Source of the DNA: Isoetes taiwanensis
Taxonomy: Eukaryota > Streptophyta > Lycopodiopsida > Isoetales > Isoetaceae
Reading direction: 5' to 3'
Assembly (NCBI GenBank): GCA_021234155.1
Contig: JAJEKV010000038.1
Location: 14,143,559-14,207,558, forward strand
DNA length: 64,000 bases
Under the pieces are notes generated by a model that was not told the origin of the DNA, ran no database searches, and worked only from the letters and a program-made list of their open reading frames with translations. This document shows, piece by piece, positions 33,516 through 45,375 of this stretch (position 1 is its first letter; each line of letters begins with the position of its first letter). Made by a program: the position numbers and the translations under genes.

Positions 33516-34874
33516 ACATATGTAGAGATCTCTTATATAGATTGTATGGTCTTATTGAAAAAAATACCATAAAATCTGGTTATTTCTTACTAGCATAAAC
33601 TTTATATCTGTGTTACTGCTATAAAGCATTGTCATCCAAGTAGAATTTATTTTTCATGTATATTATATTTTTTATAGATGCAAACCTTTCTTGGCAATAG
33701 AAATCTCTAGTTGCATATTAAAGTAATATGTTATTTCTAAGATTTTAATTTATACAAGCACGCATCACCATTTATGGTTCACGAGACCAATTGTATAGAG
33801 CATATATCTCAAACTAGCCTTATCCATTTTTCTCTATAGAATGATACTATGGCTTTTTAGCTTCGATCACATGATTTTTGAAAGGTGTAAGCGAAAGTCC
33901 ATGTAGGTGCAATTGGTCATAAATACCCTATAAATTCTCAATTGTTTGTGCTTCAACCTTACCCTTAAATTATACAAGCTAACCTAATCAATTAATTTTG
34001 TCCTATAGAGAATCATACAAGTAGACTATATGTGAAAGTTAAGATCAAAATTGAATAAGGTGGCACCATTAATAATTTTTAAACTTTCAGTCATCTGCAC
34101 CAATGATAGTCTGCAACTGGACTACAGATAGCAGTCTATCTTGATTTTTTATAGTAAAAGTTTTTCATATTTTCCCTTGGTTCTTTTTGCATTGGTTTCT
34201 TGACATGAGATATTTTGAGGATGTGATTTTGTAAAGTCACACCTTAGGGCACAAATCTAGAACAAACATGGAAGATATAATATAACTGATGCTATCTATT
34301 CTAGTACAATCCTTAAGATAATGAACAACAAATATTTTTTGTGAACAAAGTGGTCCAAGAGCTACTCGTGTCCCAAAACTCAACTTGAAATGGACTAACA
34401 TAAGGATATTATCAATTTTTGAATGAACTATGGACCAGTAATGGGCAGGTACAGATATTGTTTTTGATGTTTTTTTACCATGTCTTTTGCTCTTTCCACG
34501 AGCTTGTTTTTGCACTGGTTTCATATCCTTATAAACTTTCATAATGTGATTTTTTGGAGGACAACCTAGAATATATGTAGCAATACTATCCACTTGTATA
34601 AATTCCCTAAAATTGAAAATAGAAGTAAAAGTCAAAACATCAAATTCAAACTCAACAAATATTTTTATAGGATGGAGGACCTCGTGAATTACTTATATGC
34701 CAAATTTGAACTCAAAATTATCTCCTTCTGAAAGTCGTTGTTTTTATATCACAACTGCTTTCTGGGAACCAGTATTGGTTCTCAAAAGGCAGAGGACAGT
34801 TTTGATCCTGTCATGTTTGAATTGCTCTATCTTCCTTCACAACATTCGAATTGAGATGTGGTTTTTTGTGCCTT
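33516..34874. other. AT-rich intergenic, no gene
   Basis: No family signature on either strand. The minus frame at 34237-34635 (132 codons) lacks any motif and has AT-driven composition. Confidence 0.4.
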
Positions 34875-35411
34875 GCTCAATCCTAGGCTCACAAGAGCCC
34901 ATACCAGTACTTGTACACCCAGCTACCCATGAAGAAGCGCAGACTTATAGCTTCCATTCGCACGGGGACACATCGCCTCTGCATTGAAACAGAGCGTTGG
35001 GCTCGGGAAGCACGAGAGCAAAGGCTTTGCCAGTGTTGCCACCAGGGCGAGATTGAGGATGAATGTCATGCCCTCCAGATCTGCCCAGCATTTGCCCATA
35101 TCCGAGAGCGATATGTTCGATTACTAGTGCCTGGCCAGCCGTTGCATCAGTTATTGACTACGGCGTCAGTGGGTTTGTTGGGGTCGTACCTCCAGGAGGT
35201 TATGGATGCATGGGCTCGTTTGTGTCCCACGGGACGGTATTGAACTGTCCTATGCTTATTACTGCTAAGGTTTTTCCCTCGAAAACCCTTCGGGGCGGGG
35301 GTTTTTTAATCCTGTCAGTAATATGCTTGCTGCTCTCTTTTTGTTTGGGTCCCATAGGCCAATTGGTCTCCGTGGATGCTAAAAACCTATTCTATTCTAT
35401 TCTATTCTATA
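34875..35411 (+). mobile_element. LINE 3' end with zinc-knuckle and TATTC tail
   Basis: 5'-truncated non-LTR retrotransposon. The C-terminal ORF2 frame (LPMKKRRLIASIRTGTHRLC, then CQCCHQGEIEDECHALQICP, ending GLLGSYLQEVMDAWARLCP) stops at 35243. The cysteine/histidine cluster is the knuckle found after RT in many LINEs. The 3' UTR contains a hairpin-prone AAAACCCTTCGGGGCGGGGGTTTTT and ends CCGTGGATGCTAAAAACC followed by TATTC repeats at 35387-35411. The same end occurs at 54312-54420 (minus) and at 485-560. Confidence 0.8.
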
Positions 35412-36862
35412 TCTCGTGTAGAAAAATAACATTATAACCAAAAAAATCAAAAAAATCTTTTCATCAAGGCAGTTTTACTTTGTGTGAACATGAAGCTTTT
35501 GGTACTTGACCCCCTTGGGTTTGCTAGAGCATAACTCACAAGAATGGGAGCTGATACATTTTTGTGTTTTTTTCATGTGAAGCATGACTGCCATATATGA
35601 ACTTCTAGAAAGGGTTTGGCTAGTTTTTGTGTTCTTGATTTTATATGATTTTTTTTTGTGAACCTTCAAAATGCCTTTTAATGGTCCATCATGGGACAGG
35701 TCTTGTGTTAAGTAATATCGAACATTAGTAGTCTGTAAGTTACAATTGTAATGAAGAGTATTTTTAATTCTGCAAGCCATGAGAAAAATACCTTGGTCAA
35801 TCCCATTACGTAAATAGAATGAGAACATAGAATAAGACATATGAGGAATTGATGACATGCAAGAAGTGCATAGGGTTCCTGAAGCCTATCTTTGCTTTAT
35901 GTCTCGTGTAGCATGCAAATTGCACAATGTAGCGTATCTTCTTTATCTGTATAACTCTAGCCTTATAACCCTAGCCTGGCATTTGAAGAAGCAATGGCAT
36001 GTTTGAACAAGGATGTGAACTAAATGGCAATATAAATGAAGGCACAGGGGAAATGTTGAAATAAGAATTGTACAATGTATCCTTTAGACGCATGAATACT
36101 GACCGAAACAACACTGTAGAGAAGGGGAAAAATAGTTATCTTAATCCAACAACAAACAACTAAGATGGATGAACAATAAATTACCATCTTAAAAAAATAA
36201 AAAGTGTATCTGGAATGTCGAGGTCTTTCCTGGAAGCTATGGGAAGGGGGATAGACCATAGAAATTACTATCTTGTATAAAACCTGTGCCTTGAAGGAGA
36301 ATGGTACACAAGTCTTTTCCTGTTATGTTTGAATGCAATAACATCTTTGTCGCCTCAATCATTACCTTTCCAGATACTAAATAAGGGTATATATTGTAAC
36401 CAGAAAACCATTTCGAGGTTGTTGTATCAACTATATTTGTCTAACCTCTGAAATACAAAAACTTGAGCAGATGTATTATTTCTGCCTGAACCAGTTCAAA
36501 GGGACCAGCCTGCCATGGTGCCGGATTTAAGCCCTAAGAATTAAAGATATCCTCCACTTTGTAGGACTTAAAGATATCATTAACATACAGGCTGCATGGG
36601 AAGACATAGACTTTTTTTTATTAATAAGCTTGTCCCGCAACAGAGGATTTTGCTTCAATGAACTCCATTATCCAGCAAATATCTGCAACTAGGCACCTGA
36701 ATCTATTTTCTGGTAAGCGCCCGATCCCCAAGGTTCTATGTTCCTAGATTTGGAAGGGACTTTGTTTGTAACCTCTGAGTAAACAAATAAAACATGTTAA
36801 GCTGCCAGCGTAGAAGCACAACATCAAGGGCCCCAAAAGTGAAGAATGGAGAATACATGCAG
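35412..36862. other. intergenic, no gene
   Basis: AT-rich sequence. The minus frames at 35475-35858 and 36020-36259 show no domain. Nothing else supported. Confidence 0.4.
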
Positions 36863-37237
36863 GCAAGAAATTGGTCTTCCCTTAAACATTCCATTCGATT
36901 CTCTCACAGGCCAAGGAATCGGCTAGGGCACATACTATATTCGTAAGTTTGTGGGAATGCAACCACAGATCCACCATCGTCTATTTTTTCCTTTGTGATT
37001 CTTTACCTACAAATACGAATCTGACCAACCATCCACTTTTTCTGCAAGCCAAGAAATTGGTGTTCTCGTAAACATTCCATCCCGCTCTCTCACAAGCTAA
37101 GGAATTGGCTAGAACATATACTATATTTGTAAGTATGTGGGACTGCGACCATAGATCCACCATCATCCATTTTTTCCTTTGCAATTTCTTCTTTACCTAC
37201 AAATACGAATCTAACCAATTGTCCACTTTTTCCTCTG
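36863..37237. repeat. 187-bp tandem duplication
   Basis: Unit 1 (about 36863-37048) and unit 2 (37049-37237) share CAAGAAATTGGT, AAACATTCCAT, TCTCTCACA, GGAAT(C/T)GGCTAG, CATAGATCCACCATC and CTACAAATACGAATCT with about 85-90% agreement by eye. A third partial echo follows at 37245-37290. Non-coding. Confidence 0.8.
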
Positions 37238-37764
37238 TAATTTCTTCATTGCAAATCTGACCAACCCTCCTAATGCAAATCCTGGTTTGCAAATCCGCTA
37301 CTCCATACTCAAGTCGTAGCTGTTATGATACGAGCATCAGATGAAAGCCAAATCTGTGGGCCTCGGAACCCTAAACTGAAGTGCTTTAAAACCTAAACTA
37401 AAAGGCCTCGAGTATTGCATGCTCACATAAATGAAAAAAATAGTTCCATTATCTAAAATACAAAATGAAACAGGAGAAAAGACACACAACCATATGATCT
37501 CTCCCCCTCTTTTTTAAATCAATGGCCAAAAAAGGGTGCACTCTAGAAATACTATTTTGTACAATCAAACGAATGCATCAATCAAATCATAGCAGAACCA
37601 TATTGAAAAGCGTACAAAAAACACAAAGGAAATCCCATGTTATTTTGCTATATATTCTAAACGAAGTGCACCGTGGACTACCACAGTCGTCGGATTCGTC
37701 GATCCTACGACCCAGATCGTATGTTGGGGCCTCTGAGCACCTAGTCATTTATGTTTGGAGGCGC
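37238..37764. other. intergenic with dispersed repeat word
   Basis: No gene. The block at about 37534-37650 (GGGTGCACTCTAGAAATACT, AAAAGCGTACAAAAAACACA, CCCATGTTATT) resembles 57411-57520, so it is an old dispersed repeat. The 82-codon frame at 37522-37770 overlaps it and is not called. Confidence 0.35.
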
Positions 37765-37967
37765 CTATGATTTTGAAATATGAAATACAATTTTGCCTAA
37801 GGTTTTGAGGGAATATCGAACCTCTATACGGCTTTACGTAAGATTTTAGAATATGAAATACGGGGGCTCGAAATATGAAATACGATTTTGCCTAAGGTTT
37901 TGAGGGAATATCGAACCTTTATACGGCTTTACGTAAGATTTTAGAATATGAAACACGGGGGGCTCGA
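37765..37967. repeat. ~100-bp tandem duplication
   Basis: Two near-identical units with AATATGAAATAC, ATTTTGCCTAAGGTTTTGAG, TATACGGCTTTACGTAAG and GGGGCTCGAA, at about 37775-37871 and 37872-37967. Few substitutions, so probably recent. Non-coding. Confidence 0.88.
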
Positions 37968-38174
37968 ACCTCTATCAAAAGAACTCAATGTCCCAATAAG
38001 ACTACTTTAACCAATATATCCGATGAGCTAATGTGATTATTTTTTATCTTGAATCTATATTTTTTTTGTTATAACAACCCAGTCAATTGTTTTAGGGATA
38101 TGTGGTCTATGGTTTCAGGAATTGTTTTTTTTTTTTTTTACATTCATATCAGATCCCCCTGGAACCCCCTGTTA

Positions 38175-39640
38175 TTTTGCTACATATTAATATATGCAAA
38201 GGCATCAGACAAGGTTGCCTGCTTGCACCATTTCTTTTCGACATTGTAATGGAAGGATTATCACAATTACTTCTTTCAACGGTTGAAGGAGTTCTATTCG
38301 AGTTGTAGATGATAGATGGATCTCAGCAAATTTGCAATCAATATGCTGATGATTATCTTTTTTTTATAGCCTCAGAAGATAATCCCTTGAATGCTAAGCA
38401 GTTATTAGATTTTTTTCCGATAGCTTCAGGCTCACTTCAGGTTGTTTTCTCAATTGGAGCAAATGTGCAAAAATTTGACCATTGGATGAGCCTTCTCCTA
38501 CTCACATCACCTTTTTCCATGCATAGTAGTATCGGTTCTTCTAGATTGTTAGGTACTAGTTGGGATACGTACATCATCTTCTAAGATATGGGTTGAGAGC
38601 TTTTTTAATTTGAACAAGCATTTAAGAAGGTGGAAGGTTTGTAAGCTTTCAATAGTTGAAAGAATAGTTGTACTAAAACCAGTTGTAATACCCATATACT
38701 TATGCTGCCTCAGTTTTATTAGTGCTGGAAGCAAAGTTGTCTGAATTGTGCATTCATTTGGGGAAGAAATGAGGAGGGATCAGATGTGAAAGTTGCTTGG
38801 AGTAAGTATACCGGATCCAAATTGTGTGGGGAACTTGGAATGCTTGATATCAAACTTCACGGTAAGATCTTGATGTGTAAGTTCATGTGGGAAATTCTTC
38901 AAGGAATAGAATAGAATAGAATAGAATAGAATAGAATAGAATAGAATAGAATAGGAGAACTACAAACAGAGACCTTACGTGGGAGCCTCCCCAATTTGGA
39001 AAGGGTTGTTGAAAGCATAAGAGTCAGTTAAAGACCTTACTTAGAAACTTAGACATCAGAAATTACACTTCAGTGTCCATGTCTTTATGGTGGTTGCATG
39101 TGGAAATTAGTAAAGGATGTGTCATTATTTTTGGTTGTGGACAGACTGCAACAAGAATTTCTTGCATTGATGATTGATATCACCGAGGAGTACGATGCTC
39201 TTGGCCATCGTTTCAAACTAAGTTCAACTTAAGAGTATTCGATAAGAAAATTTGGAATATGGTCATGGCTTACGTACCCTTGTTTGCTTGTCCACAAGTT
39301 GGTGCTTTTCACTTACTACATGAGAGTCTTAATAAAGAGCATTTTGTTTTGAAGGCATACCAAATATTGCATGTGAATGAGGTTATAAGTCTTCCCTCTC
39401 AGTGGAATGTAGTTTTAGAAGAGGATCAAGTTTGTCAGCATTGGAAATGTGTCTAAAAAGTTCATCTGCCACCAAAAATATCCACATTGTTATGGAAGAT
39501 TCTTCACAGGGTTGTCAGAGATAATGTATTAGTGAGCAAGTTTAAGCATGATGTCTTATCGCACTGTCCAATGTGTGGGCAAATAGAAGAAACAGTTGAG
39601 TACTGCTTCATCCAGTATGGAACAAGTTGAGAGAGGAATC
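38175..39640 (+). pseudogene. LINE ORF2 fragment: RT and zf-RVT, decayed
   Basis: The RT core begins GIRQGCLLAPFLFDIVMEGL, passes one in-frame stop at 38306, and carries an intact YADD catalytic box (CNQYADDYLFFIASEDN, about 38339-38380). Later frames give the C-terminal connection region and the zinc region WKILHRVVRDNVLV..CPMCGQIEETVEYCF near 39495-39625. The remaining coding is split over three frames with many stops, so it is dead. This LINE type (YADD with C-terminal zf-RVT) differs from the TATTC-tailed one at 34.9 and 54-59 kb. Confidence 0.75.
38903..38954. repeat. (GAATA)n microsatellite
   Basis: About ten AATAG units interrupt the decayed LINE ORF2. On the minus strand the preceding GGTCTCTGTTTG..CTCC loosely resembles the end of the TATTC-tailed LINE, so it may be a very short LINE tail inserted in reverse. 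Confidence 0.85.
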
Positions 39641-39682
39641 TGAAGCATCTTTATTAGACAAGCAACTCTTATTAGGTTGTTG

Positions 39683-39683
39683 T

Positions 39684-39747
<64 letters not shown>
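39683..39747. repeat. (GAT)n microsatellite
   Basis: Some 21 uninterrupted GAT units. On the minus strand they give a histidine run in a frame (39608-39934) that I do not regard as a gene. It lies at the 3' end of the decayed LINE. Confidence 0.95.
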
Positions 39748-39748
<1 letters not shown>

Positions 39749-41781
39749 GGTTTTAACGTTCACGGGAAGCCGGAGCTTAGAAAGAAATTGCAATGAATTT
39801 GTGTAGGGGATGGTTGTTATGGCTAATATGGAAGAGGAGGAAGAAAATGGTTTCCTCAAGGTTATTGCCATTAGTTTATGGCAATTGTATAACATCTGCA
39901 GAGGAAAAGTGGACGTCTCAAGCCCATGAAACATTTTTATTTTGATTATAAAGGTTTAATTTGAATACTTAACGCTCAAGTTATGTAAGTGTGTGATTAT
40001 TAAGTGGCATTAAATTAGGATTTTGTACTCCCTATCTTGTTTATAAATTGCCAAATTCATATGATTCGAATGAGTCTTTGTTTAGCTTAATTCGAGACCT
40101 CTGTTATATTTAAGTGTTTTGCTCCCTAATCTTGGACAACGTTTACAAACTTTTGAAATTAGGATTCTCTATTCCCTCTGTCATCATTCTTTATTCCTTA
40201 ACCAGTATCCTATTTGCATCTTGTGAAGGATGATTAAAGCAAACTTGCAAGTTGTAAAGAATGTCACTACTAAAACTAGTATATTTTTTTTGGCATGATG
40301 GATCTAATGAACTTATTGCAACCCCTTGTACAAGAAGTTAAGTGACATTATAATAAAAACTAAAAACTTGACATGAGATGAAAGATGCATTAAATTTTAT
40401 AGCAGTTTGATGCGCCAGGGCACGCTAATTCGATAATATTGATATTTCACCTAATGCAACACGAGGCTTAGATTTTGGCTGGTAGTGGGAGTTTTCTAAG
40501 GGATGCAAAACATTGTTTACATCATTCACACCAACTAGCCTATGAGTCACACACCCCAGCAAAGTTGATTTGAAACAAATATCAAAGAATGGACTAGTAT
40601 TTGCCTTTTGCACTGCCGAAGGATACATACTATATAGAGCTAATAAAGAAGTTACATTTGACAGGTGTTAGCAGAACCATTGCCATATTATATATCAGGC
40701 ATATAAATAATCTAGGAGTATGCTTTACGTCTTTAGCCACAATGACGTCCCAGTGATACTTTGATGGAGACTGTACTGCACCTTTGCCAGCAAATGCAGT
40801 GCCACATCAGTGCCTGTTATTGAGATTCATACACTATTTTATTTCATCCTGGCCTGATTCTTAACAGAGATACAAAAGAAAAATATGGTCAATGCTAGAA
40901 ATCATGGACGCTTTCAATATTCAATGCCTGAAATCAGAGATTAAAAAACCAAAGACTGAAGAGAACAGTTCAGGGCAGCAGAAGAATACAAACAAATCTT
41001 TTCCTTACAGTAACTACTCTCCAGCCCCTTTTTCTTACTTGCAATGATGTCAAGATAAATAGCATTTATCATTATTCTATGTTGAAAGCCCTTCTCTGAT
41101 TATCATGATTGATAAACAAGAAGCTATGTACACAAGGCAAGGCCATATTGCCAATCTAAAATAAAACCTGGAACTGTATAGGAAAATGATGATGATCCTC
41201 ATTTTGGTAGTACTATGTTGCACATTGAAATTCTCACATAGCATTTTCAGATTCTTCTTTCATCCCTGAGCTGTAGCCAAATCATCAAAATGGAAAAAGC
41301 AAGCATAGAAAATGCTGTGTGATGAGAGCAACACTTTCCCCATGATGACTGCATGTGTAACTGCAAACTCTGCCATGCTTGAGACAAACAGCAAATTCCA
41401 ATTGCACTAACTTCATAACCAATAATCCAGGCAATAAACTCCAAACCCCAAACCAATCCACACTCTCCCAAATCTGAATTGGAGCGCGCGCTAACTATGG
41501 CACATTCAGATTCACCCCCTCTAGGCAGAATCATTTGCAGATGAATGCCAGTATTGCATTGCACAATTCAAGAACCTTCATGGCTTGCAGTAAACAAAAT
41601 GCATCAACTGCCTCAACAAATCCAGTATTCTCAATATTATATAACACATCTAAAGAATGTTTTCAGCGAGAACTAAAAACACACCTTCAAGTTCTTCTTC
41701 TCTTCTTCTTTTTCTTCTTTCTCAGGTTGAGAAATACACATACAATATAACAATTGCAGATCCAGGGAAGCCATAAGGTGG
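39748..41781. other. intergenic, no gene; 3' flank of PADRE gene
   Basis: Nothing coding is recognised. The last part (41240-41781) probably contains the 3' UTR of the minus-strand PADRE gene. A TTCTTC-rich run lies at about 41692-41722. Confidence 0.4.
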
Positions 41782-42546
41782 CTAAGACTTGTTTTGGACC
41801 TCAGCAATACTTTCCAAAGCAGGTCTCCAAATGCTAGGTCTAGGACCAGAGACAGCAGAAGTGGTTTTAGGAGCCACATTATGTGTTTGTCTTGGAATTT
41901 TCTTGCTATTGCTGCTGCTGCTGCTAGTGCTGCTTCTGCTTCTACTTTCACCCTTACTTTCAGAAGAAGGCTGTTCATTCTGGCCCTGTTTTTGCTGCTG
42001 TGGATGATGATGGTGGCTTCTATGGCTTGCGCCGTCTGCGCGGCTAGAATGCTGATGCTGGAGCTGCTGATCTGATTTAGAGGGTGCCTTCTCAGCCAAG
42101 ATTTGCTGCAAATACTTCTTTGACACAACCAACTTAGTAACACCCCCTTCCTGTTTCACTCTGAAAGGAGGGGCATCCAAAAGCTTTTGCATTTCCTCAC
42201 AATTCTGGCATGTAGCAGGGGTCTTCTTCTGCTGGCAATCCCCAGAAATCTTACTAGCTGCAGCTGCTGCTAAACGTTTATAGTTAATCCAGCTGCTTGT
42301 GTGAGCTCCACGGATTGGCAACAAAAAATACATCTGCCCACTTCGCATTTCGGCCTGCTGAGGTATAGAAAGGCCCCCAAGCTCTGGTCCTTCGGAACCA
42401 CCATTTGTTATTGCCTTTGGCGATGGCTCTGCTAGATCTGAAGACCTTACAGGGCGAATCAGCTTCTCAATCCTTCCATCAGCATGAACTACATGTACCA
42501 CTTCCATCGCCCCGCATATCAACACACAAGACATCAGATTGCCCAT
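41782..42546 (-). CDS. PADRE / DUF4228 domain protein, single exon
   Basis: Uninterrupted frame of 254 residues. I chose the ATG at 42546 because the family begins MGN; an in-frame ATG twelve codons upstream (42582) also exists. The N-terminus reads MGNLMSCVLICGAMEVVHVV, then HADGRIEKL and PVRSSDL, the DUF4228 (PADRE) hallmark. Then come QMYFLLPI and WINYKRLAAAAASKI, a cysteine pair TCQNCEEM, and KLVVSKKYLQQIL. A disordered His/Gln/Ser-rich stretch (residues about 175-225) precedes a basic patch and the conserved end GPRPSIWRPALESIAEV. The family is plant-specific and often responds to pathogens or abiotic stress; its biochemistry is unknown. No splice or frame problems, so probably functional. 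Confidence 0.88.
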   Translation of the reverse strand: MGNLMSCVLICGAMEVVHVVHADGRIEKLIRPVRSSDLAEPSPKAITNGGSEGPELGGLSIPQQAEMRSGQMYFLLPIRGAHTSSWINYKRLAAAAASKISGDCQQKKTPATCQNCEEMQKLLDAPPFRVKQEGGVTKLVVSKKYLQQILAEKAPSKSDQQLQHQHSSRADGASHRSHHHHPQQQKQGQNEQPSSESKGESRSRSSTSSSSSNSKKIPRQTHNVAPKTTSAVSGPRPSIWRPALESIAEVQNKS

Positions 42547-42582
42547 CTCGTCTTTTCCCCTGTTTCTGAGTTTTCGTTTCAC

Positions 42583-43339
42583 AGATTACCCTCTGCGCAT
42601 TATCTTTTGCACATTTTGATACAATACAAGAACCTTTGAAGAAGTTTACGCATCAATCTTATTCAAAGCATGCTCTAAACTGTTAAAAATCCCTTGCAGA
42701 AGCCCACGGGCAAGTAATGGCCCTTATGCAACGACCCACCACAAAGATAAGACCAAGATAGCATTTATGGAGCAAGGCCAATGTGGAAAAGAGGAGGAAA
42801 TGTCTTTATTGCTAGATGGGCTCATCAATGCCGACACTCCGGCAGGCATAGAGGACCACGAAAGGTTACAAAAGAACGAAAATGACCCAGATCTGTTACT
42901 AGTGTAAGAGGACGGAGCAGGAAAAAGGAAGAAGGGAGTAATGGGCGATGATGGGACGAAAGGATTCTTCTTTTGAAAGATTTTAAGACCCAAAAGGGGA
43001 CAAATCCGATCAATCAAGCTAGTCCCCACTGTGCAGAGAGCATCAGAGCCAACATTTATGACGGAGTGGAGAGCCCAAAAGCTGATACCTCTTGTTGGCC
43101 AAGGGGGAAGCTACAGTGCAAAATGGGGTATGGGCGCAGAATAATGGGGCAAAAGCTTGATGTGGGTCGTGATGGAATAGGAAGACGAGGACGAATCCAG
43201 CACAAAAGACAACAAGAACACCGGAGTAGATAGTCGGAAAGAAAAACACCAAGGAAAAGCTGTAGACAAGGTCTTACTCTAAGATTTTGGCTATGGCTTT
43301 CCCTTTCTCAGGCGACCTAATTGCCCTTTATTCTGTCAT
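42583..43339. other. upstream region of PADRE gene, no other gene
   Basis: Should contain the promoter and 5' UTR of the minus-strand gene. Overlapping frames on both strands at 42724-43252 are shadows of one another with no domain. No TATA box was fixed. Confidence 0.35.
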
Positions 43340-43437
43340 AGCTATGGCTAGCTGGACAGAGTGGCCTGGGCTCTCTGTATTTTACAGAGAGAATAGGCCA
43401 TGGCCATGAAAAAAGAAGGCAGCTAGACGCCATAGCT
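43340..43437. repeat. imperfect hairpin, ~98 bp
   Basis: Outer arms AGCTATGGCTAGCTG and CAGCTAGACGCCATAGCT, and inner arms GGCCTGGGCTCTCTGTA and TACAGAGAGAATAGGCC around TTT, pair with small bulges. It could be a MITE-like element or a hairpin RNA precursor; nothing shows transcription. Confidence 0.65.
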
Positions 43438-43760
43438 CAACTTGTATTGGTCTGGTGACTCTGGTCTAGTTCGGCATAAAAAAACATATACATTGTTTTT
43501 CTCTTGCAAATTCTCTCTCTTATCAGTCTTCTATTCTATTCTTTTTGGAACCTGACATGCACATGGGCTTTGGGCTCCCCTTGTATTCGGAAAGTTGAGC
43601 TTGGGACCTTCTAGTTTGTGCATACATTCTATTCTATTACCCACATGCCAATTTTTTCCATACCTTTGGCCAGCTATGAAGACTATATTCCACTCAAGTC
43701 CATCTATTAAGCACTCCCCAATGGCATATTGCCATCTCTTCTTAAAAGGGATGTGCATCC

Positions 43761-43926
43761 TTGCACCCTGGCTTGCCATTTTGTATATGTAATAGGAAAC
43801 AGTCGTGAGCGAGCTGTGGGAGAAATAGACTGGCGAGCCTCATTAATTTGCACCTTGGCTTGCCATTCCATAATAGGAAACCATCGTAAGCGAGCTATTT
43901 CACAGTGACACAGATTGGTGAGCCAT
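43761..43926. repeat. ~87-bp tandem duplication
   Basis: Two diverged copies share TTGCACC(C/T)TGGCTTGCCATT, AATAGGAAAC, CGT(G/A)AGCGAGCT and ATAGACTGG / CAGATTGG, starting at about 43761 and 43848. Non-coding. Confidence 0.7.
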
Positions 43927-44406
43927 GTTAGTGGCTAGCCATCCGTTTGTCATGAAACATTGAGCTCACGTTGTTTCCTTACATAAAGATAAATAGAGGC
44001 TCTATTTTAGCACCTCAATCAAGTGACCAGCAACAAGTTACTAAACGTTTGCTGGAAACATAAGAAATGGCCTCTCTATAAGTTTGGTTTTCTTAATTTC
44101 CAATAGTGTTTAACGTGGAGAAGGTTTAGTTGCAAACGAGGATGCTACTTGGCAAGGCCTTTGAAGAGAGTGCAAGTAAATGGAGTTCCAAGGTTTTAAA
44201 AAATGGCACACCCGTAAGCATGGCACTTGATGTCGGGTTAGAATTGCAACTAACCATTATTTATGCATTTGAGACGCCATATCATTTGAAACACCAACAT
44301 TGCTTATTGGGTCCTACCCGAATCACCTTATATCGAATGCACTGTGGCTTGTACTAGACTAGTTTGAGAATAGAGAGATTGCCCTCACACTAATTGCAAT
44401 AAGATC

Positions 44407-45136
44407 TGATACAAACAGTCTTCTCTATCTGCAAATCTATCTGCAAAACTAACAAACATAGTTAATTCAATCAACCTGGAACTCCAGGTCAAGCTCTTCT
44501 GGCACTACTTATCCACCCAACCGGGCTCTGATTTGCAAACACGGCAAGTCCGGCTCAATCTCTTCCCAACTCTGAGAGTCTGCTAACCAACTGGATAGCC
44601 TCTCTGAGATTTACAGGAATTCTCTAGAGCTAAGGGAACCACTCTATTCAACCACAAATTAAAAGAGGATCTACAACAGTCAGTCTTCTATCTTACACCA
44701 ATCACCTCCGGCTTCCTCAATTCAACAGATCGAAGGCTTTTATGCTCTTCTAAAAGGTATTTGCAAGCTAAATCGGGCTTTCCCTTACCTTTTCGCTGGA
44801 GCCGGAGCCCTTTTTCCTGCAATCCGGCCTGCTACAATGGCCTATGAGCTAATTCGGGGCACTTCCGACCCTTTTTAGCAAAAAGTTAACTAGTTCGGCA
44901 ATTCTATCTGCCGCTGATCGTTACAACTGTAGCGACCGTTTTGTTTGTATTAACACTTAGCTTATTAATTATTTCAACGGTTAAGATTTCAATAGCCCTT
45001 TCCTTAAGTTAAATATAACCTTTAAGACTTCTATCAATCAAACAAGATTACAAGATATCTATCTAAAGCCCTTGCCTCTGTGTTTGTCTCTACAAATCAT
45101 TCCTCTGAGCCACGCCCCCAAGCTAGTGCCGTATCA
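44407..45136 (-). repeat. 3' LTR of the non-autonomous element
   Basis: 730 bp. Differs from the other LTR by an 11-bp duplication (ATCTATCTGCA) near 44436, an extra CAACAGTCAG near 44672 and a few point changes. Confidence 0.93.
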
Positions 45137-45184
45137 ATTCCTTCCCTTCCCAAGGTTGATCGTCCTCGATCATCTGCCTTAGGG

Positions 45185-45375
45185 AAGTAACAATCTTTCC
45201 CAAAGCTAGTCCTCTGACTATCCTGCTTTGCTGGAATAATAATCTTTCCCAAAGCTAGTCTACTGACTATCCGCTTTGCTGGAATAATAATCTTTCCCAA
45301 AGCTAGTCTACTGACTATCTGCTTTGCTGGAATAACTACCTTTCTTTCTAAGCTAGTCACCTGACTATCTGCTTT
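45185..45375 (-). repeat. 48-bp in-frame tandem repeats inside the LTR element
   Basis: About three to four units with AATCTTTCCCAAAGCTAGTC, TGACTATC and GCTTTGCTGGAATAA. On the minus strand they stay in one open frame (45360-45097), giving a repeated SRLALGKIIIPAK peptide. The frame is 87 codons and unlike any Gag I know. A second small duplication (GTAAGGCCCTAACACAAAATT) lies at about 46328-46387 beside the primer site. Confidence 0.75.

Noticed and set aside
37960-38020. tRNA-like words (GGGGCTCGAACCTC)
   Set aside because: No cloverleaf or A box at the right distance; the words belong to the tandem duplication.
39608-39934. Minus-strand protein with a long histidine run
   Set aside because: The run is the (GAT)n microsatellite read in reverse, and the rest lies in the 3' end of a decayed LINE.
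41673-42143. 156-codon minus-strand ORF (and plus shadows 41789-42075)
   Set aside because: Other-frame readings of the PADRE gene; its low-complexity C-terminal half leaves several frames open.
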